NCBI GenBank assembly: GCA_011316305.1
Contig: SAUG01000086.1
Coordinates: forward strand, 248,001 to 312,000
Direction: 5' to 3'
Source: Rusavskia elegans
Taxonomy: Eukaryota > Ascomycota > Lecanoromycetes > Teloschistales > Teloschistaceae
DNA: 64,000 bases
Positions 45,025-57,768 of the stretch are shown one piece after another. Position 1 is the stretch's first letter. Every line of letters begins with the position of its first letter. The notes under the pieces are model-generated. The model saw only the letters and a program-made list of their open reading frames with translations, made no database searches and was not told where the DNA came from. Made by a program: the position numbers and the translations under genes.

Positions 45025-47493
45025 TTAATTCCCATTGGGAATCTCTTCCTCGGCCCAACCGTTCAACCCCCAAGCGACGTTGCCGAAGCCGCCGAAGCCA
45101 CTCAAACCAGAAAAGCTACTCTGCTGGTGACGATGGCTTGGTGCTGGATTCGGCTGCTGCGTTTGCCCGTTCAGTTCGGAATACCCGGGCAAGCTCACAG
45201 TTCGCGCATGTTGAGCACGAGCATTGGCGGGGGCTAGCAATCCTCCGATGGTCGTTGCACCGGATGACAGACCGTTGATCTGCTGGTGCTGCGGTGTATC
45301 AATGACGGATCCCCTCATTGGGTCCTTGCCGTACAGGTTTGATTGCTGATTGGCCAGGAGGTGTTGCTGCTGCTGATGTGACTGAAACTGGGCAGCGGAG
45401 AAAGAATCAAAGGCCTGGTTCTCCTGCTCCGGCTGGGAATGCTGAGCTGAAGCATGGTTCAGGAACATCGTCAACGGGTTGTTCTGACCAGCGTTAAGAA
45501 TGGCAGCGGGCGATGGCGCGTGAAGTCCGTTTGGCTGAGAAGAATTGGTAGATCCAGGAGCCGGCGAGAAACCTTTGCGTGTCGGGCTAACAGAGGAGCC
45601 CCCGTGACTGATCGAGTGGTGAAGGCCATTCATGGGAGATTGCGAGGTCATATTGTCTTGCGCGTGCAGTCCGGCATGTTGCTGCTGTGAATGCTGGTTG
45701 CTGTGGTTGTTCTGACGGGGTGGATTTCCACATCGATCCTTGCCGAAATTGACCTTGAATCGTGAGTAGTCCTCTTTTCCTCGGATGGCTTCGATCGCCT
45801 TGATTGCGTTGGCAATGTTGGTGAAATTGACAAAAGCACAGCTCTTTTCTCGTAGCGCGTTCACAAGCTCGATTTCCCCATACTCCGAGAAATCCAGGCG
45901 GAGCCGTTCCTCAGTCCATGTCTCGTCGAGGTTGCCGATGTACACGTTTCTGGAAGCACCACCGCTCACTGCTAGAGCGATAGCGGGTGGCAAGGCACCG
46001 GAATGTTTACCCCAGCCGATTTTGAGTCGCCGATTGTGGATCATCAGACCTTGCATGTTGCTCAACGCATAGAACGAGGCAGCCGCGGTAGGATCAATGA
46101 ACGTCACAAAGCAAATGTGCTTGTCTGGAATGTATCGGATGTGATGCAGAAGGCCGCCTCGTACCACGTTGCAAATCTCCTCAATCGTCGTCTCAGGGTG
46201 GATATTTCCTAGATAAACGGTCCGATTGCCCAGATTGTCGAGGCCTCCGGCAGAAGTCGCTACAGCTGCGGCTTGCGCTGACTGCTGTGCAAGCGTGTTG
46301 GAGATAACGTCCCGATCATGGGCGTTCAGGGTATTCTGATATCCAGCCGGAATGCCTAGAAATTGAGCCGCATTCTGTTGCTGCGTCTTGGAAATATACG
46401 CACATCTGTCCTTTCCGTAATATACACGACGTGGTGGTTGCCATTTTGGCTCTTGAGGCAATTGTGCGACCGCCTTGATAGCGTTACCGATCGACAGGAA
46501 GTGAACAAAGCCAATAGCCTTTTCCCTCACGATTTTGACCGTATCGATGAGCCCAAATTTCCCCAAATCTTCACGTAACTCTGCTTCCGTAACAGAGTCA
46601 GGCAGATTTCCCAAATAGACATTCCGAGATGCGCCAGACTGTTGTACTGCAATAGAAACGGAAGTTGGCACCTGTGCGGGTTTTCCCCATCCAATTTTAA
46701 TGTCTTGACCCCGGATTGAGAGCTTCTTCAGGATAGCATCCGAATGAAAGTGAGTGGCACAATTGCTTTCGAGGAAAGATATGAATGCGCAGTTCTTGTC
46801 TGGTAGAAGTCTGACGGATTCAATGGCACCGCTGCGGACGTGGCCCAATATCTCTTCGGCGGATGTCTCAGGCGGAATATTCCCCAGGTAAACAGTCCTA
46901 CTGCTAGGATTCACCACATTCGGCGCCAGCTGCATGTGAGCACCAGCACCACCAAAGGCCTGGTTTCCCATACTGCCGAAGCTGCCAGTAGGCGACTGGG
47001 GCCCGCCTATGTAGGAAGGCAATCCGTAATTGGCCGGAGACATCATGTTTTGATACATGTGGGGAGACATGGTCGCGTGTTGATTCTGGATGGGACTATT
47101 CACCTGACTTTGATGGTTCTGTTGACGAGTGTTCTGTTGTTGGAAACCACCAAAGCTGCTGAACTGTGGAGAAGCAAAATTGGAAGGGCTTCCTGGTTGA
47201 AAGGGGCTTCCCACCAGGAGTTGGGAAGGTAGCAATGGAGTGAAGTTCATGTCGAAGCCGGTCGCGGGAGTCATGTCATTCAGACCTTGGGTGTTGTTCT
47301 GTGTGTATAAAGATGTGTTAATTGAGGAGATGTTTGCCGGTCGACGATTCCTATCAGCAAAACCACCGATTGACCTCTTGTTGGAATTATAGGCGCCATG
47401 AGAAAAGCCTGTATTGGCGCCGTTGAAAGAGCCAGAGACTGGATTATGCGAGCGACCGACCCCATCGAACGACAAGCTCATGGAGTCCTGCAT
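45025..47493 (-). CDS. Nrd1/Mrn1-type protein with four RNA-recognition motifs
   Basis: I start at ATG 47493 (MQDSMSLSFDGVGR), giving ~822 residues; the frame stays open upstream without another ATG, so an extra 5' exon is possible. After an Asn/Gln-rich start there are four RRMs in two related pairs: RTVYLGNIPPETSAEEIL, RNVYLGNLPDSVTEAELRED, RTVYLGNIHPETTIEEIC and RNVYIGNLDETWTEERL. Each pair contains an IGWGK element (KIGWGKPAQVP, KIGWGKHSGALP), and the pairs end in YYGKDRC or NFGKDRC. This duplicated layout is typical of Nrd1 in fission yeast and Mrn1 in budding yeast, which bind mRNA and affect differentiation and cytokinesis. The C-terminus is Gln/His-rich and ends WAEEEIPNGN. Confidence 0.88.
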   Translation of the reverse strand: MQDSMSLSFDGVGRSHNPVSGSFNGANTGFSHGAYNSNKRSIGGFADRNRRPANISSINTSLYTQNNTQGLNDMTPATGFDMNFTPLLPSQLLVGSPFQPGSPSNFASPQFSSFGGFQQQNTRQQNHQSQVNSPIQNQHATMSPHMYQNMMSPANYGLPSYIGGPQSPTGSFGSMGNQAFGGAGAHMQLAPNVVNPSSRTVYLGNIPPETSAEEILGHVRSGAIESVRLLPDKNCAFISFLESNCATHFHSDAILKKLSIRGQDIKIGWGKPAQVPTSVSIAVQQSGASRNVYLGNLPDSVTEAELREDLGKFGLIDTVKIVREKAIGFVHFLSIGNAIKAVAQLPQEPKWQPPRRVYYGKDRCAYISKTQQQNAAQFLGIPAGYQNTLNAHDRDVISNTLAQQSAQAAAVATSAGGLDNLGNRTVYLGNIHPETTIEEICNVVRGGLLHHIRYIPDKHICFVTFIDPTAAASFYALSNMQGLMIHNRRLKIGWGKHSGALPPAIALAVSGGASRNVYIGNLDETWTEERLRLDFSEYGEIELVNALREKSCAFVNFTNIANAIKAIEAIRGKEDYSRFKVNFGKDRCGNPPRQNNHSNQHSQQQHAGLHAQDNMTSQSPMNGLHHSISHGGSSVSPTRKGFSPAPGSTNSSQPNGLHAPSPAAILNAGQNNPLTMFLNHASAQHSQPEQENQAFDSFSAAQFQSHQQQQHLLANQQSNLYGKDPMRGSVIDTPQHQQINGLSSGATTIGGLLAPANARAQHARTVSLPGYSELNGQTQQPNPAPSHRHQQSSFSGLSGFGGFGNVAWGLNGWAEEEIPNGN

Positions 47494-49156
47494 TCCGAGC
47501 AGATGCGGCTGTAGGACGAAATTGTGATTGGGGCAGGATGTTACGGTAGCCGTGCTGGATGTTGATAATCGTCCGAAGTCAGAATTCCACGGACGACGAC
47601 TTAATATGGGTTTCCCGCTCAAGCAGGATAACGATGGCGTGCGAGGTCGAGAAGAGTATTCGTACAGCTCCGAACGGACAAGTAAATATAGAAGAAGTTC
47701 GAGCAGCTAAAGAGGTGGGTGTTAGCCCGAATCTTGAATCAAAATGGAGTACCCGAGGAACAGTAGCTGTGGTGATGATACCTGAATCACAAGTAACCCT
47801 TCAAGCGATGCTAAAGAACAGGAATGTTGGGAAGAAGCAAATATAGTGGCACGTACTTCCTTCTAGAAAGCACCTGAGCAAGGTAGATAAAGTGATTGAG
47901 TGTCGTCTGGTGATGATCAAAGGAAAGCCGGTTGCGGCGAATGACAGGTGGTGGATGGCCAAGTTGTTGACAAACAAAGGCTGTTGGTTAAGAAGATTAA
48001 AAAGCTACCTTACGGATATTAGGTTGAAGCGGATAATGCAGCGGTATGCTAGTAATTAGTTGGTAGTGCTCGAAGGAAGGAAGACCCTTTTAGGGAAAAA
48101 TGAATGTGGGTTGAGGAGAGAAAGTAGTGTCTGTTAGCAAGAGGCAGCAAAAGAGTGTAGTAGTAGTAAGATAGAAAAAAGCTTTGGAGCCGCCTTGTAG
48201 AAAACAGGAGATTTCAGAGAATGGAAGGAAACGGACAGCGGGAACTATCCTGGAAAAAGCTAGTGCCGCGATAAAACCCCTGTCGATCATCATCCGAATT
48301 TGGCAGAGCCCAAGCACGGCACCCTTTGGAAAAGGCTTCTGTGTCCTTTCATACCATGTCGGTAGGTGTGCGTCCTTGCTGAAGTCCGGCAGCAGCGTCT
48401 CACACACTCATTGGTAGAAAGTAGGTACCGCTGGTTCTCCGTCATCCTTGCTGCCACGCTCTTCGTGTGATTGCATCCGCTCCATGTGCTATTTTTAACC
48501 TTGAGCGGTACCGTACTGTACTCCTACCGCTGGCCTTGCAGGACCACTGACCACGAGTTGCTTGTCATGCACTAGTCATGCAGACATTGATATCATCGTC
48601 TACACTGCCATATCTTGCACTTCCAGCTTGACGACTTTGACGGTGTACCGGTATCTTCTCACTTACTGCTGGAAATCTTTTATCAAGCAGCGTGGGTCCT
48701 CTCAAGATATCCCCCGCAGAACGTCGTTGATACACGGCGGTACATGATGCTCGGTTATGATGCTGTATCACCTCCCCTGTTAACATCAATCGCAGGCCGC
48801 ACACCAACTCCAATTTGCTTTTTGGGCAACTGGATCGTTACATTTTGGTGTTCGATACAACGATAAGCTATATCGAGGTATCGACTGTTATACTTCCTTG
48901 TTGCGATCGACTGCTAATAAAACAGTCCTCTGAATCAAATGCCCTAGGGGAGGAGGTAATATAAGGAGTGTATCTTATTATCCGTTCCTCATAACTCACT
49001 GGCTATATCCATTGAGTACGCTGGAGACTAGAGCAACGGACATCATCTCATGGCAAGATGCCCATACCAGACATTTCCATCCCATTCTCGTTTCATTCTC
49101 GGTACAAAGCTGGTCTCCTGAAGGGTAGAGCCTAATTCGTCATCGGCTTGAATCCA
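47494..49156. other. 1.7-kb intergenic region, no gene seen
   Basis: Presumably the promoter and long 5' leader of the RRM gene and the 3' end of the GFA-type gene. Frames are short and unconvincing. Confidence 0.4.
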
Positions 49157-49762
49157 CTAGTCAGGTCTGTATGGAGGTTCCAATTTATTCTGCCCGTCAA
49201 AAGTCTTGATCTTCAATTTCTCCAAATCAACGTCCTGAAACATCCGCACCTAGCCAAAGTAAGAAGAGAAGAAGAAACTTCGATGATGGATAGAGAACGT
49301 ACATTGATAGAAACCCAATTCGTGCCGAATGCTCCATGGGGATCTATGGATATGCTCGAACCACTGTCCTCGTCACATGATCTTTAATTACCAATTGGGG
49401 CAGAACTTGTGCTCCGCTTGCTTGCCGCCGAAGTAGTAGCCTTTCATGGCATCCTCGCCCTTGAGCCATTTGACCTCTGCGGTTGGGACATAGACATGCA
49501 GATACCCATTGCGGGAACAGATGCTGCAATTACAGACCTGAACTTCGTGCTCGTCGAGTGATGGTATCAAGGTTTTGAACTTGATACGTGCGCAATGACA
49601 ATTGCCGTAGTACTGCCTTTGAAGGCCACATTTGGTGTTTAGCTCAGGTAGTCAAAAGAACATGTGGCCATGCTTGCTGCTGAGGAGGCGCACTCCAAAG
49701 CAACCAGGAAGTCTGCTTCTACGGTTCACTTACTTCTTCCCAGAGGTTGTATCAGATTCCAT
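49157..49762 (-). CDS. GFA/CENP-V-fold small zinc protein
   Basis: Four exons: 49762-49734, 49616-49392, 49354-49303 and 49249-49157. Phases add up to a 132-residue protein. It starts MESDTTSGKKQYYGNCHCAR. The zinc ligands are visible as GNCHCARIKF, VCNCSICSRNGYLHVY and KFCPNC; this last Cys is made only by splicing the TG of exon 2 to the C of exon 3. It continues ISIDPHGAFGTNWVSINVRM and ends RPD. The family (glutathione-dependent formaldehyde-activating enzyme-like, CENP-V fold) has many fungal members with unknown substrates. The fold is fairly certain, the reaction is not. The two middle exons alone look like meaningless short frames, so this gene is easy to miss. Confidence 0.8.
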
Positions 49763-50350
49763 TACAAAGCTGCCCACGCTACGAAAGAGTCAAAAGAGGG
49801 CGGTCAGCTGGAGACTACTTAGGTCCTGCTTCGATACAACGATACAATGTGAATGTTTGGCCTTCTTGATCATTAATAAATTTGTGCGGTGTAAGCTGAC
49901 TACCTTATGTATTGACCGCTAGTCGCGGGATCACGCGATTTCTTCCGACCCGAAATCACGAATTGGCTACCTTACGTGGCGCACGTAGTAATGCCAAGTA
50001 ATCGGCAATGACAGTACGCACCTGAGTGAGTTGACGAACCTCATCATGCCGAGATCGGCCACGCCTTTGGAGACGAAGGTCGAAAAGCGGATCAGATAAG
50101 GATCGGAAAGCGGAGAAAGACAAGCCAAAATGAGGTCTATCCCACGCCAAGGACCTGGAGCAAGCTTTGATTCGCCATAAATTCGGTCATAGCTTCCGAT
50201 GGCTTGATTAGTCGTTTATCTCTGTAGGGATCTGATCTAATCAATCAATCTGATAAAAAGTCTGCTCCTGGCTTCTCTATTAGAATAATTACCCCTTACA
50301 AGCTATTCAAAGAGCCTGAGCAAAGCTTTCAGGTGATTCTCGAGAGAACC
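49763..50350. promoter_or_regulatory. Divergent intergenic region, GFA-type gene and transporter
   Basis: Contains GATA-like sequences (TGATCTAATC, CTGATAAAAA) at about 50230-50262. In fungi GATA factors repress siderophore transporters when iron is ample, so these could be sites for an SreA-type regulator. This is inference from short motifs only. Confidence 0.35.
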
Positions 50351-52461
50351 ATGGATATCAAAGAATCGCCAATCTCATCTGGTCGAGAGGTCCACAAGCA
50401 AGGCTCCGGTCAGGATGACGACGATCGATCGTCTCGGAGCTCCGATAATGTACAACATGGAGTGAAGAACATTGAGGCCATTAGCCAGACATGGACAACA
50501 TGGGCATTAGTAGCAGCATACGCCGGGTATGTTTTCAGGTCTTTGGGGTGAATTTCTGTTCTGCGGACTGGGAGCCGGACTCGCACAATGTAGACGTTGG
50601 TCCACCCCATGGCTAATCAACGCGCCATTTAGTATCTTCCTACTGGCTTTCTTCACCAGCCTCGAAAGTCAGACGACGATAAATCTGACAGTGTACGCGA
50701 CGAGTGCGTTTTCGACTCATTCCCTGGTTGCCACGGTGCTTGTCGTCCAGAGTGTTGTCAATGGTGAGTGTCAATTGAAATCCGTTCGAGAAGCAACATC
50801 TAATGGATATAGCTGTCATCAAGCCACCTATGGCCAAGATTGCCAATGCTTTTGGCCGCCTTGAAGCTTTCTCAATCAGTGTCTTTTTGTACGTGATTGG
50901 TCTAATCCAGATGGCTGCATCAGACAGCGTCAAAACCTTTGCCGCCGCACAAATCTTCTACTCTGCAGGAGGCACGGGTATCCAGATCCTGCAGCAGATC
51001 TTCATCGCCGATACGAGTGATCTGTTGAACCGCGCTCTCTTGTCAAGTCTGCCTGACGTCCCTTTTCTGATCACAGTCTGGGTGGGTGCGCCCCTGGCCA
51101 GCGACCTCTTATCCCACACCACGTGGAGATGGGGTTACGGCATCTGGGCAATGGTGCTGCCGGTATCCTTGTTGCCCCTAGCTTTGGCGCTGATCCTGAA
51201 CATGAGGAAAGCAAAGAAGCTCGGTCGACTCCCGCCGTCTCCGTGGGCGGGACATAGTTTCTTCTCTGGCGCCAAGAACCTTTGGTATGAGCTTGATATT
51301 ATGGGATTGCTGCTTTTGTCGGCTGCTTTCGCGCTGATCCTCATTCCTTGCACCCTGGCGCAACGGGCAAAAGGCGGCTGGAATAACGGAAGTATGATCG
51401 CCATGGTGGTTGTTGGAGCTGTGTGCTTGGTAGTTTTCCCATTTTGGGAGTCGTCGAGCAGGTTGGCTCCGCGCCCTTTCATGCCACCGAGGCTGTTCAG
51501 AAACCGGACGGTTGCCGCTGGTTGTGCAATTGCCTTCTTCTATTTCGGTAAGCTCTTGACGACCATCTGAATGTCCTTATGCGTACTGAAGGAAACAAGC
51601 TGTATTCTATACCTCTGTCCAACCATACTTTTACTCGTACCTTCAAGTTGTACAGAACCACTCAATTACTGCCGCTGGTCATATCACCCAAACTTTCTCG
51701 TTTACCTCGACGGTTGCTTCGATCATCACAGGACTGGCAATCAAGTTTTCTCGCCATTACAAGTACTTCATCATTGTTGGTTGCGCGATCTACCTGCTTG
51801 GAGTCGGACTCATGATTCGATATCGCAGGGAAGACAGCTCCACTGGTTCGATCGTTGGGACCCAGATCGCCGTCGGGATCGGTGGAGGCATGCTGAATGT
51901 TCCTGCCCAACTTGGAGTCCAAGCCTCAGTAAATCACGGAGACGTTGCGGCTGCAACGGCCGTGTTCTTGACCATTCTGGAAATCGGTGGTGCGGTAGGC
52001 TCAGCAATATCCGGTTCTGTATGGACAGCAAATATCCCAAAGAAGCTGGCTTTGTATCTTCCACCCGAAGCTCAGGCTGACGCCATCTCGATATTCGGCA
52101 ATTTGACGCTGGCCCAGTCTTATCCCATGGGTGGGCCCGAGAGAACGGCCATCAACAGGTCGTATCAGGAGACGATGAACATACTTCTGATTATTGCCGT
52201 CTGCTTAGCCATCCCGCTCTTTCCGTTGAGTTTGATGATGAAGAATTACAAGCTCAATGAGGTAAGCTCCTTCGTCGTTCATTCTTGGCTGATAGCAATG
52301 ACTCATATGTGCTACAGTTGGACCAGAGGGTTAAGGGTGTTGTCGTTGGCGAAGCCAGTAGGAATGAGTATGTTGGTTCTGATGAGATGCTCGGATCAAA
52401 TGATGAGAATGTGCAACAGGGGAGGAAGAAGTCACTCCGTGATCGTTTGACTCGTCGATAG
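50351..52461 (+). CDS. Siderophore-type MFS transporter (Sit/Arn family)
   Basis: Five exons: 50351-50526, 50633-50763, 50813-51547, 51600-52260 and 52317-52461. They sum to 616 codons (615 residues). A polar N-terminus (MDIKESPISS) precedes TWTTWALVAAYAGIFLLAFF. The segments AVIKPPMAKIANAFGRLEAF and GIGGGMLNVPAQLGVQASVN with AVFLTILEIGGAVGSAISG are characteristic of siderophore-iron transporters. About 14 hydrophobic segments are visible, as in the 14-TM drug:H+ antiporter-2 group. Family knowledge: proton-coupled uptake of ferric siderophores at the plasma membrane. The C-terminal tail is charged (GRKKSLRDRLTRR). No siderophore biosynthesis gene is nearby, so it likely acts alone. The substrate is unknown. 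Confidence 0.85.
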
Positions 52462-53532
52462 AGGAGGCAGAGTGATAAAGAGAAGTCCGCTGCCAAGGAC
52501 TTCACTGGGAAACATGGATTCCGGATTGACTTGTACACTTTATGCTGAAGCCCTCGGGCAAATGCGGGTGAAGCGTTCGAAGTTTGATTGTGCTATCCAC
52601 CGTGCCATGATTACTTCTGGTAGTAGAGCGATTGGCCCGGTGCCCTTTCCGCCATTTGAATATTTCGGCGGGGAAGTCGATGCCACATCATTACCTGTTG
52701 TAAGTATAGGTATGAGCAATGCGTTTTCTCTTCATCCTGCGAGAATGCAGAAGGTGAAAGCGTGTTGATGATGACACAGTCCTCTCTCCTTTCGGAATGC
52801 ATTCATTGCGGGGTGAGTGGACCAAGCGGTACAAAGTACGACTAGACCATCGAGAGCGCCTGTGCCTAGCATTGCCGTGAAGTTATGGGTTGGCTGTTAT
52901 AGGCACCCACTGGTGCTTGGGGGAAGGCCGAGGACGTTGATACGTTGAAGTGGATGGAATTGGGGGGTCGTTGGATGTTCGGCGGTTGCCAGCGGCTTAG
53001 ATGCCACGACCTATTCAATGCAATGTGGCCGGTGGTCTTTCCTTTGCTCGCTCTCGACACTTCATCAAGTCCATTCTTCCCAATTGCAATACCAACTCTT
53101 CCACTTTACGACGGTCCAGTAACCGGCAGCACCATTTCGGTGCGAGCTGTGTCCACGTGGCCGACGTGAACGTCCCACGCAAAGCTCGAGCCCAATCCAC
53201 CTCGCTACGCTTCTTCCTCCCTTTCTCAGTGCGACTGCAGGAGACGAACATCTGCCAGTCTAGCTACTGCCCGAAATTATTGTTGATTCCGTTGTTTTTG
53301 GTGAAGCAAGGTTTTGGTGAGCTGCTGCTGCAGGCAAGGCATCGACGTGTGCGCAGCAGTTGCTCCTTGACCTCAGCCTCTCTTGTCCAGCTGCTGAGGC
53401 GTCAACTGGCTCCGTCGAATCGACTTGGTTTTGTGAGACTTAATCTCTCTGGCTTCAACCGGGAATTCTTCCTAGGGTCCGTTCCGATCGCTCTCTGCCT
53501 TCCACGATACAAAGCAGCAAGAACTCATCATC
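52462..53532. other. Intergenic region and cdc42 5' leader
   Basis: No conserved coding frame. The last ~500 bp are pyrimidine-rich and probably the promoter and leader of cdc42. Confidence 0.4.
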
Positions 53533-54399
<867 letters not shown>

Positions 54400-55135
54400 A
54401 GCCGGCTAAGAATCGACTCGAAAAATGTTCGGTACATCTTTTCTAGCGGCCACACGGCTTTGATTATGGCAGGGTCATTCGGACAAGGAGCCTGGTGTAG
54501 AGGGACCTTAGGATATTTAACGGCTGCTATCTATGCTCGGATCCGGAACTTTTGAGTTGTAGCAGGTTGCATTGAAACACTTTTTCGATGAATTTCCGTT
54601 TTTCCATGTTGGAGACGTCGTTATCCCTCTTCCCTTTTCACAAACTGACCACGAAACATCCAGTGCAAGGGAGCTGACAGTGCAGGCCAAAGAGGATATC
54701 CTTACAAGTGGAGGGAGTGGGTGTTGTTCCCAGTCATATGGGCATATTCGGCAGCCTACCAGCTGTAGCATCTACTAAATTTGACGTCCTCTGACATCAA
54801 GCATGTGTCCAGCGATTTGAAAAATATCAGTGCCTTGTTTGAGAGCCATCGAAGGTCTCTCATGTTCATCGGTCATGAACACATAGTCGGTAACCCTTCG
54901 CTTAGCATAACTGGGTACCTCTTTCCGTTGGGGGGAAAGGGGGGGGAGCTTCCATGCCAGGACTTGTGGTAGTACACATTTTTATTGCTCCGACTTCCAC
55001 ACCCGAATGGTGCTCGTTCTCCACTGCACAGGACCGAAAAGGTGCGGTCATCACAGCGTCCTATGCTCCAAACACTTCATATATACGGCGAACATCCAAT
55101 GTTCCTGCTACTATCTACGAACTCAATCTCTGAAC
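54400..55135. other. Convergent intergenic region, no gene seen
   Basis: 3' flanks of cdc42 and of the agmatinase-family gene; contains a short G-rich run (54932-54948). Confidence 0.4.
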
Positions 55136-56729
55136 TCACAACTCGTCCCTCTTCGATCCCAGGTTGCCTGCTTTGGTATTCGTCTCCGCTTTCGCTTCTT
55201 TGCTTCCGTCTCTCTGCTTCAGTCCTCTGCTCACCCAGCTTGTCAGGATCTCAAACCCCAACTGAGCGGCGGTAAGAGCGGTTTGCTCTCCAATACCATC
55301 GTAGGCCGGAGCGACCTCGACGATGTCGGCTCCTACCACATTCAAACTTTCTAGACCCCTTATGATTCTGATGAGCTCCCTGCTTGTCCATCCACCTGGT
55401 TCCGGTGTTCCTGTCCCAGGGCACTACAGGAAACGGGTGCTGGATCAGCAGAATTCGTACCAGCTACCAATGCTACTCACTAGGCCCGGATCAATGACAT
55501 CAATGTCAATGCTGAGGTATGTTGGTGTTTCCAAGCCAATCCTCTCAACAATTGCATCAATTATTCCTTTGGTCCTGTTTCATGGATTAGTTGGCAGGTC
55601 CGACATCGAGGACTCAAGAGGCAATTCACCCTAGATCATCGATATCGTCGGACGAAATGCGAAGAAACCCCTGTCTGTCATCGTCGACATAGTCATCCCA
55701 TCCGTCACCCGTGAGCCGGGTTCTCAGTCCCGCGTGCGCCGAAGAGCCATTAAGAATCAGCCCTTCGTTCGAAGCGATCCAGAACATACTACCGTGATTG
55801 AAGTCACTTTGCGGGGATTCCCATGCGTCGCCATATCTGGCAGGGTTCCATGTATCCAGATGAGCATCGAAATGAAGCACAGCTACCGGTCCACCGTAAA
55901 TCTTGTTCAACGCCCTTAGCGCAGGCAAAGCAACCGAGTGATCGCCACCCAAGGTCAGTAACTTGGGCTTTGGGTTATCGCCTTCTAAGAGCGCTGGAGA
56001 GCGAGAACCAAGCTCAAGGAAGGCTTCACTCATCTGGCGCAAAGCGAGGGCATTGTCCAAGGGCGTTACTGGTATGTCGCCGCAGTCAAGAATGGTATAT
56101 GGGGATGTATAGGGGTTTAAGCCGCCGCGATGGTTGAACCCCATGGATGCCGTTTGTCTCGCAGACGCTGCTCGGATAGACCTGGGACCGAAGCGGGCGC
56201 CTACATGAAGTACACCAGATTAGGAGCCATCCTTTATCCGATGTACTCGAGATTCTCATCACCCACTGCTGATACAACTCGCAGTCTACAGGATTAGGAG
56301 AGGACGGCAACAAAGCGGAAATGAAACTGATGGGACGTCTATAGTGACGAGGGTCTGACTAACCAGGCCTATAGGTCACAGCAGTATCAAAGGGCGCTCC
56401 AATGACCCCAATGTCGAAGGGTATATCCCGATGGCTGAGGCATTTGACATGCTCGAGATGTGCAAAAGTCGATATGCCATTGAACCCCAGCTACAGTAGA
56501 TATATTGGTCAACCTCTCGCGACGAAATTATGACCAGGTAGAGGACTCTCCCTACCTCGTGGTCCCATTTGCGATGCAGCTCCTCATCAGCATCTGGACC
56601 AGATGGTAAAGGGTCTTGCTCGGGATTATCATAGAATGAGCCATGACATTGTAACAACAAGCATAACACTAGGATGAACAAACATTGAGCCCGCGATACA
56701 AGGCAGCTCAGAGGCTCATTCACAATCAT
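55136..56729 (-). CDS. Agmatinase-family ureohydrolase with signal peptide and C-terminal RDEL
   Basis: Five exons: 56729-56556, 56490-56364, 56200-55630, 55574-55481 and 55423-55136, 417 residues. Metal-binding motifs of the arginase/agmatinase superfamily are all present: [25 protein letters not shown] and [18 protein letters not shown]-type ([14 protein letters not shown]) and FGPRSIR elements point to the agmatinase branch. The start [20 protein letters not shown] runs into LVLCLLLQC, a plausible signal peptide. The last residues are KRDEL, close to the KDEL/HDEL retrieval signal. So the enzyme is predicted to enter the secretory pathway and perhaps be held in the ER. Family knowledge: agmatine to putrescine and urea; the real substrate of these secreted fungal members is uncertain. 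Confidence 0.88.
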
Positions 56730-56797
56730 GATTGATCCTGCCACAAGACAAAGCGTCTCGCAGTCTACTACATGTACTTTGGGGGTGACCCTCGTGA

Positions 56798-56805
56798 GGG
56801 GAAAC
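56798..56805 (+). repeat. Target-site duplication GGGGAAAC, left copy
   Basis: It directly abuts the inverted-repeat end at 56806 and is identical to 57761-57768. Confidence 0.85.
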
Positions 56806-57760
56806 TTGCCTCAGCTCTCAGACTCCCTACATAATATCGTCATAGTCATGCCGGGTGATTAAAACGTACGCGCCAAGCCTACGAACGGCTGACTAAGACG
56901 AGATTAGTAGGGAGTCTGAGTTCACCGCTAAGGATTTCTGCCAGGTTAATATTCTAAACTTTATTTATATTCGTTTTTTCTCGACTTTTCTCTATTTCTT
57001 CTACGTAGTAGAACAGAAGAAACTATAAAGTTAAGTATATTAAGCGTTTATTACTGTAAATATTTTTTTATCTCGTAAAGTTTTCTCTTTAGTCTGCTTG
57101 TCGTAATCTTAGCTACGAAAGCTCTTTTTTTTCTCGACGTTAATAACGAGAATACGCACTCTTTCTCTAAAGAAAAAAAGCTTATCCGGGCCGAGGCCTA
57201 AACTCTAGCTAGCGACAGAGCTAGAAACGAAAGCGAAAGCTCGAGAAACAGTCGAGATCTTATAGTCTCTCGAGACCGACGATTTTCTCTTTTTCTCTCG
57301 ACGCGACGACGAGAATACGCACTCTTTCTCTAAAGAAACCTAAGCTCTAGAAGCTAGCGACGGAGCGAGAAATAGAGATAAAAGCTTAAGATTTCGTCGA
57401 GATTCTCGAAAAAACGTCGAAAAAATATCGAAAATCGAGTTTTTTCGACGTCAAAAGCTAAAAAAGCTAGAGAAGACGCGACAAGGGCCTCGATATTAGG
57501 AGACGGCCCTAGAGACGATAAAAATCTCGCGGCGGGGAGGGTTTAGTAGACTTAGATTCGTAGTTAAGTCTGTATTCAACCGTTGAACGAAGAAGGACTT
57601 TTCGGGAAATTACGAGTATAAACCTAACCGAAATTCGTAGTCCTGAATTCAGACCTGCGAGCGACAAAATTTTAATAGGCTACCTATATAGAGTTAGTAC
57701 GTAGCCTTTAGTAGGGTACGATCTAAAATTTTGGCGGAGCAGGTCTGAAGGCTGAGGCAA
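56806..57760. mobile_element. hAT-like non-autonomous transposon, 955 bp, partly RIPed
   Basis: The ends are TTGCCTCAGC and GCTGAGGCAA, a perfect 10-bp inverted repeat; similarity continues inward (CTCAGACTC against TTCAGACCT). Perfect 8-bp duplications GGGGAAAC flank it, the size made by hAT transposases. There is no long frame, and the interior is rich in TA and in TCTC/GAGA motifs. Sub-terminal hairpins occur at 56817-56830/56907-56920 and between about 57640 and 57746. A ~160-bp segment starting near 57147 is repeated near 57310 (CGAGAATACGCACTCTTTCT). It sits in the upstream region of pds5. Confidence 0.88.
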
Positions 57761-57768
57761 GGGGAAAC
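57761..57768 (+). repeat. Target-site duplication GGGGAAAC, right copy
   Basis: Identical to 56798-56805; it abuts the right inverted-repeat end. Confidence 0.85.
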
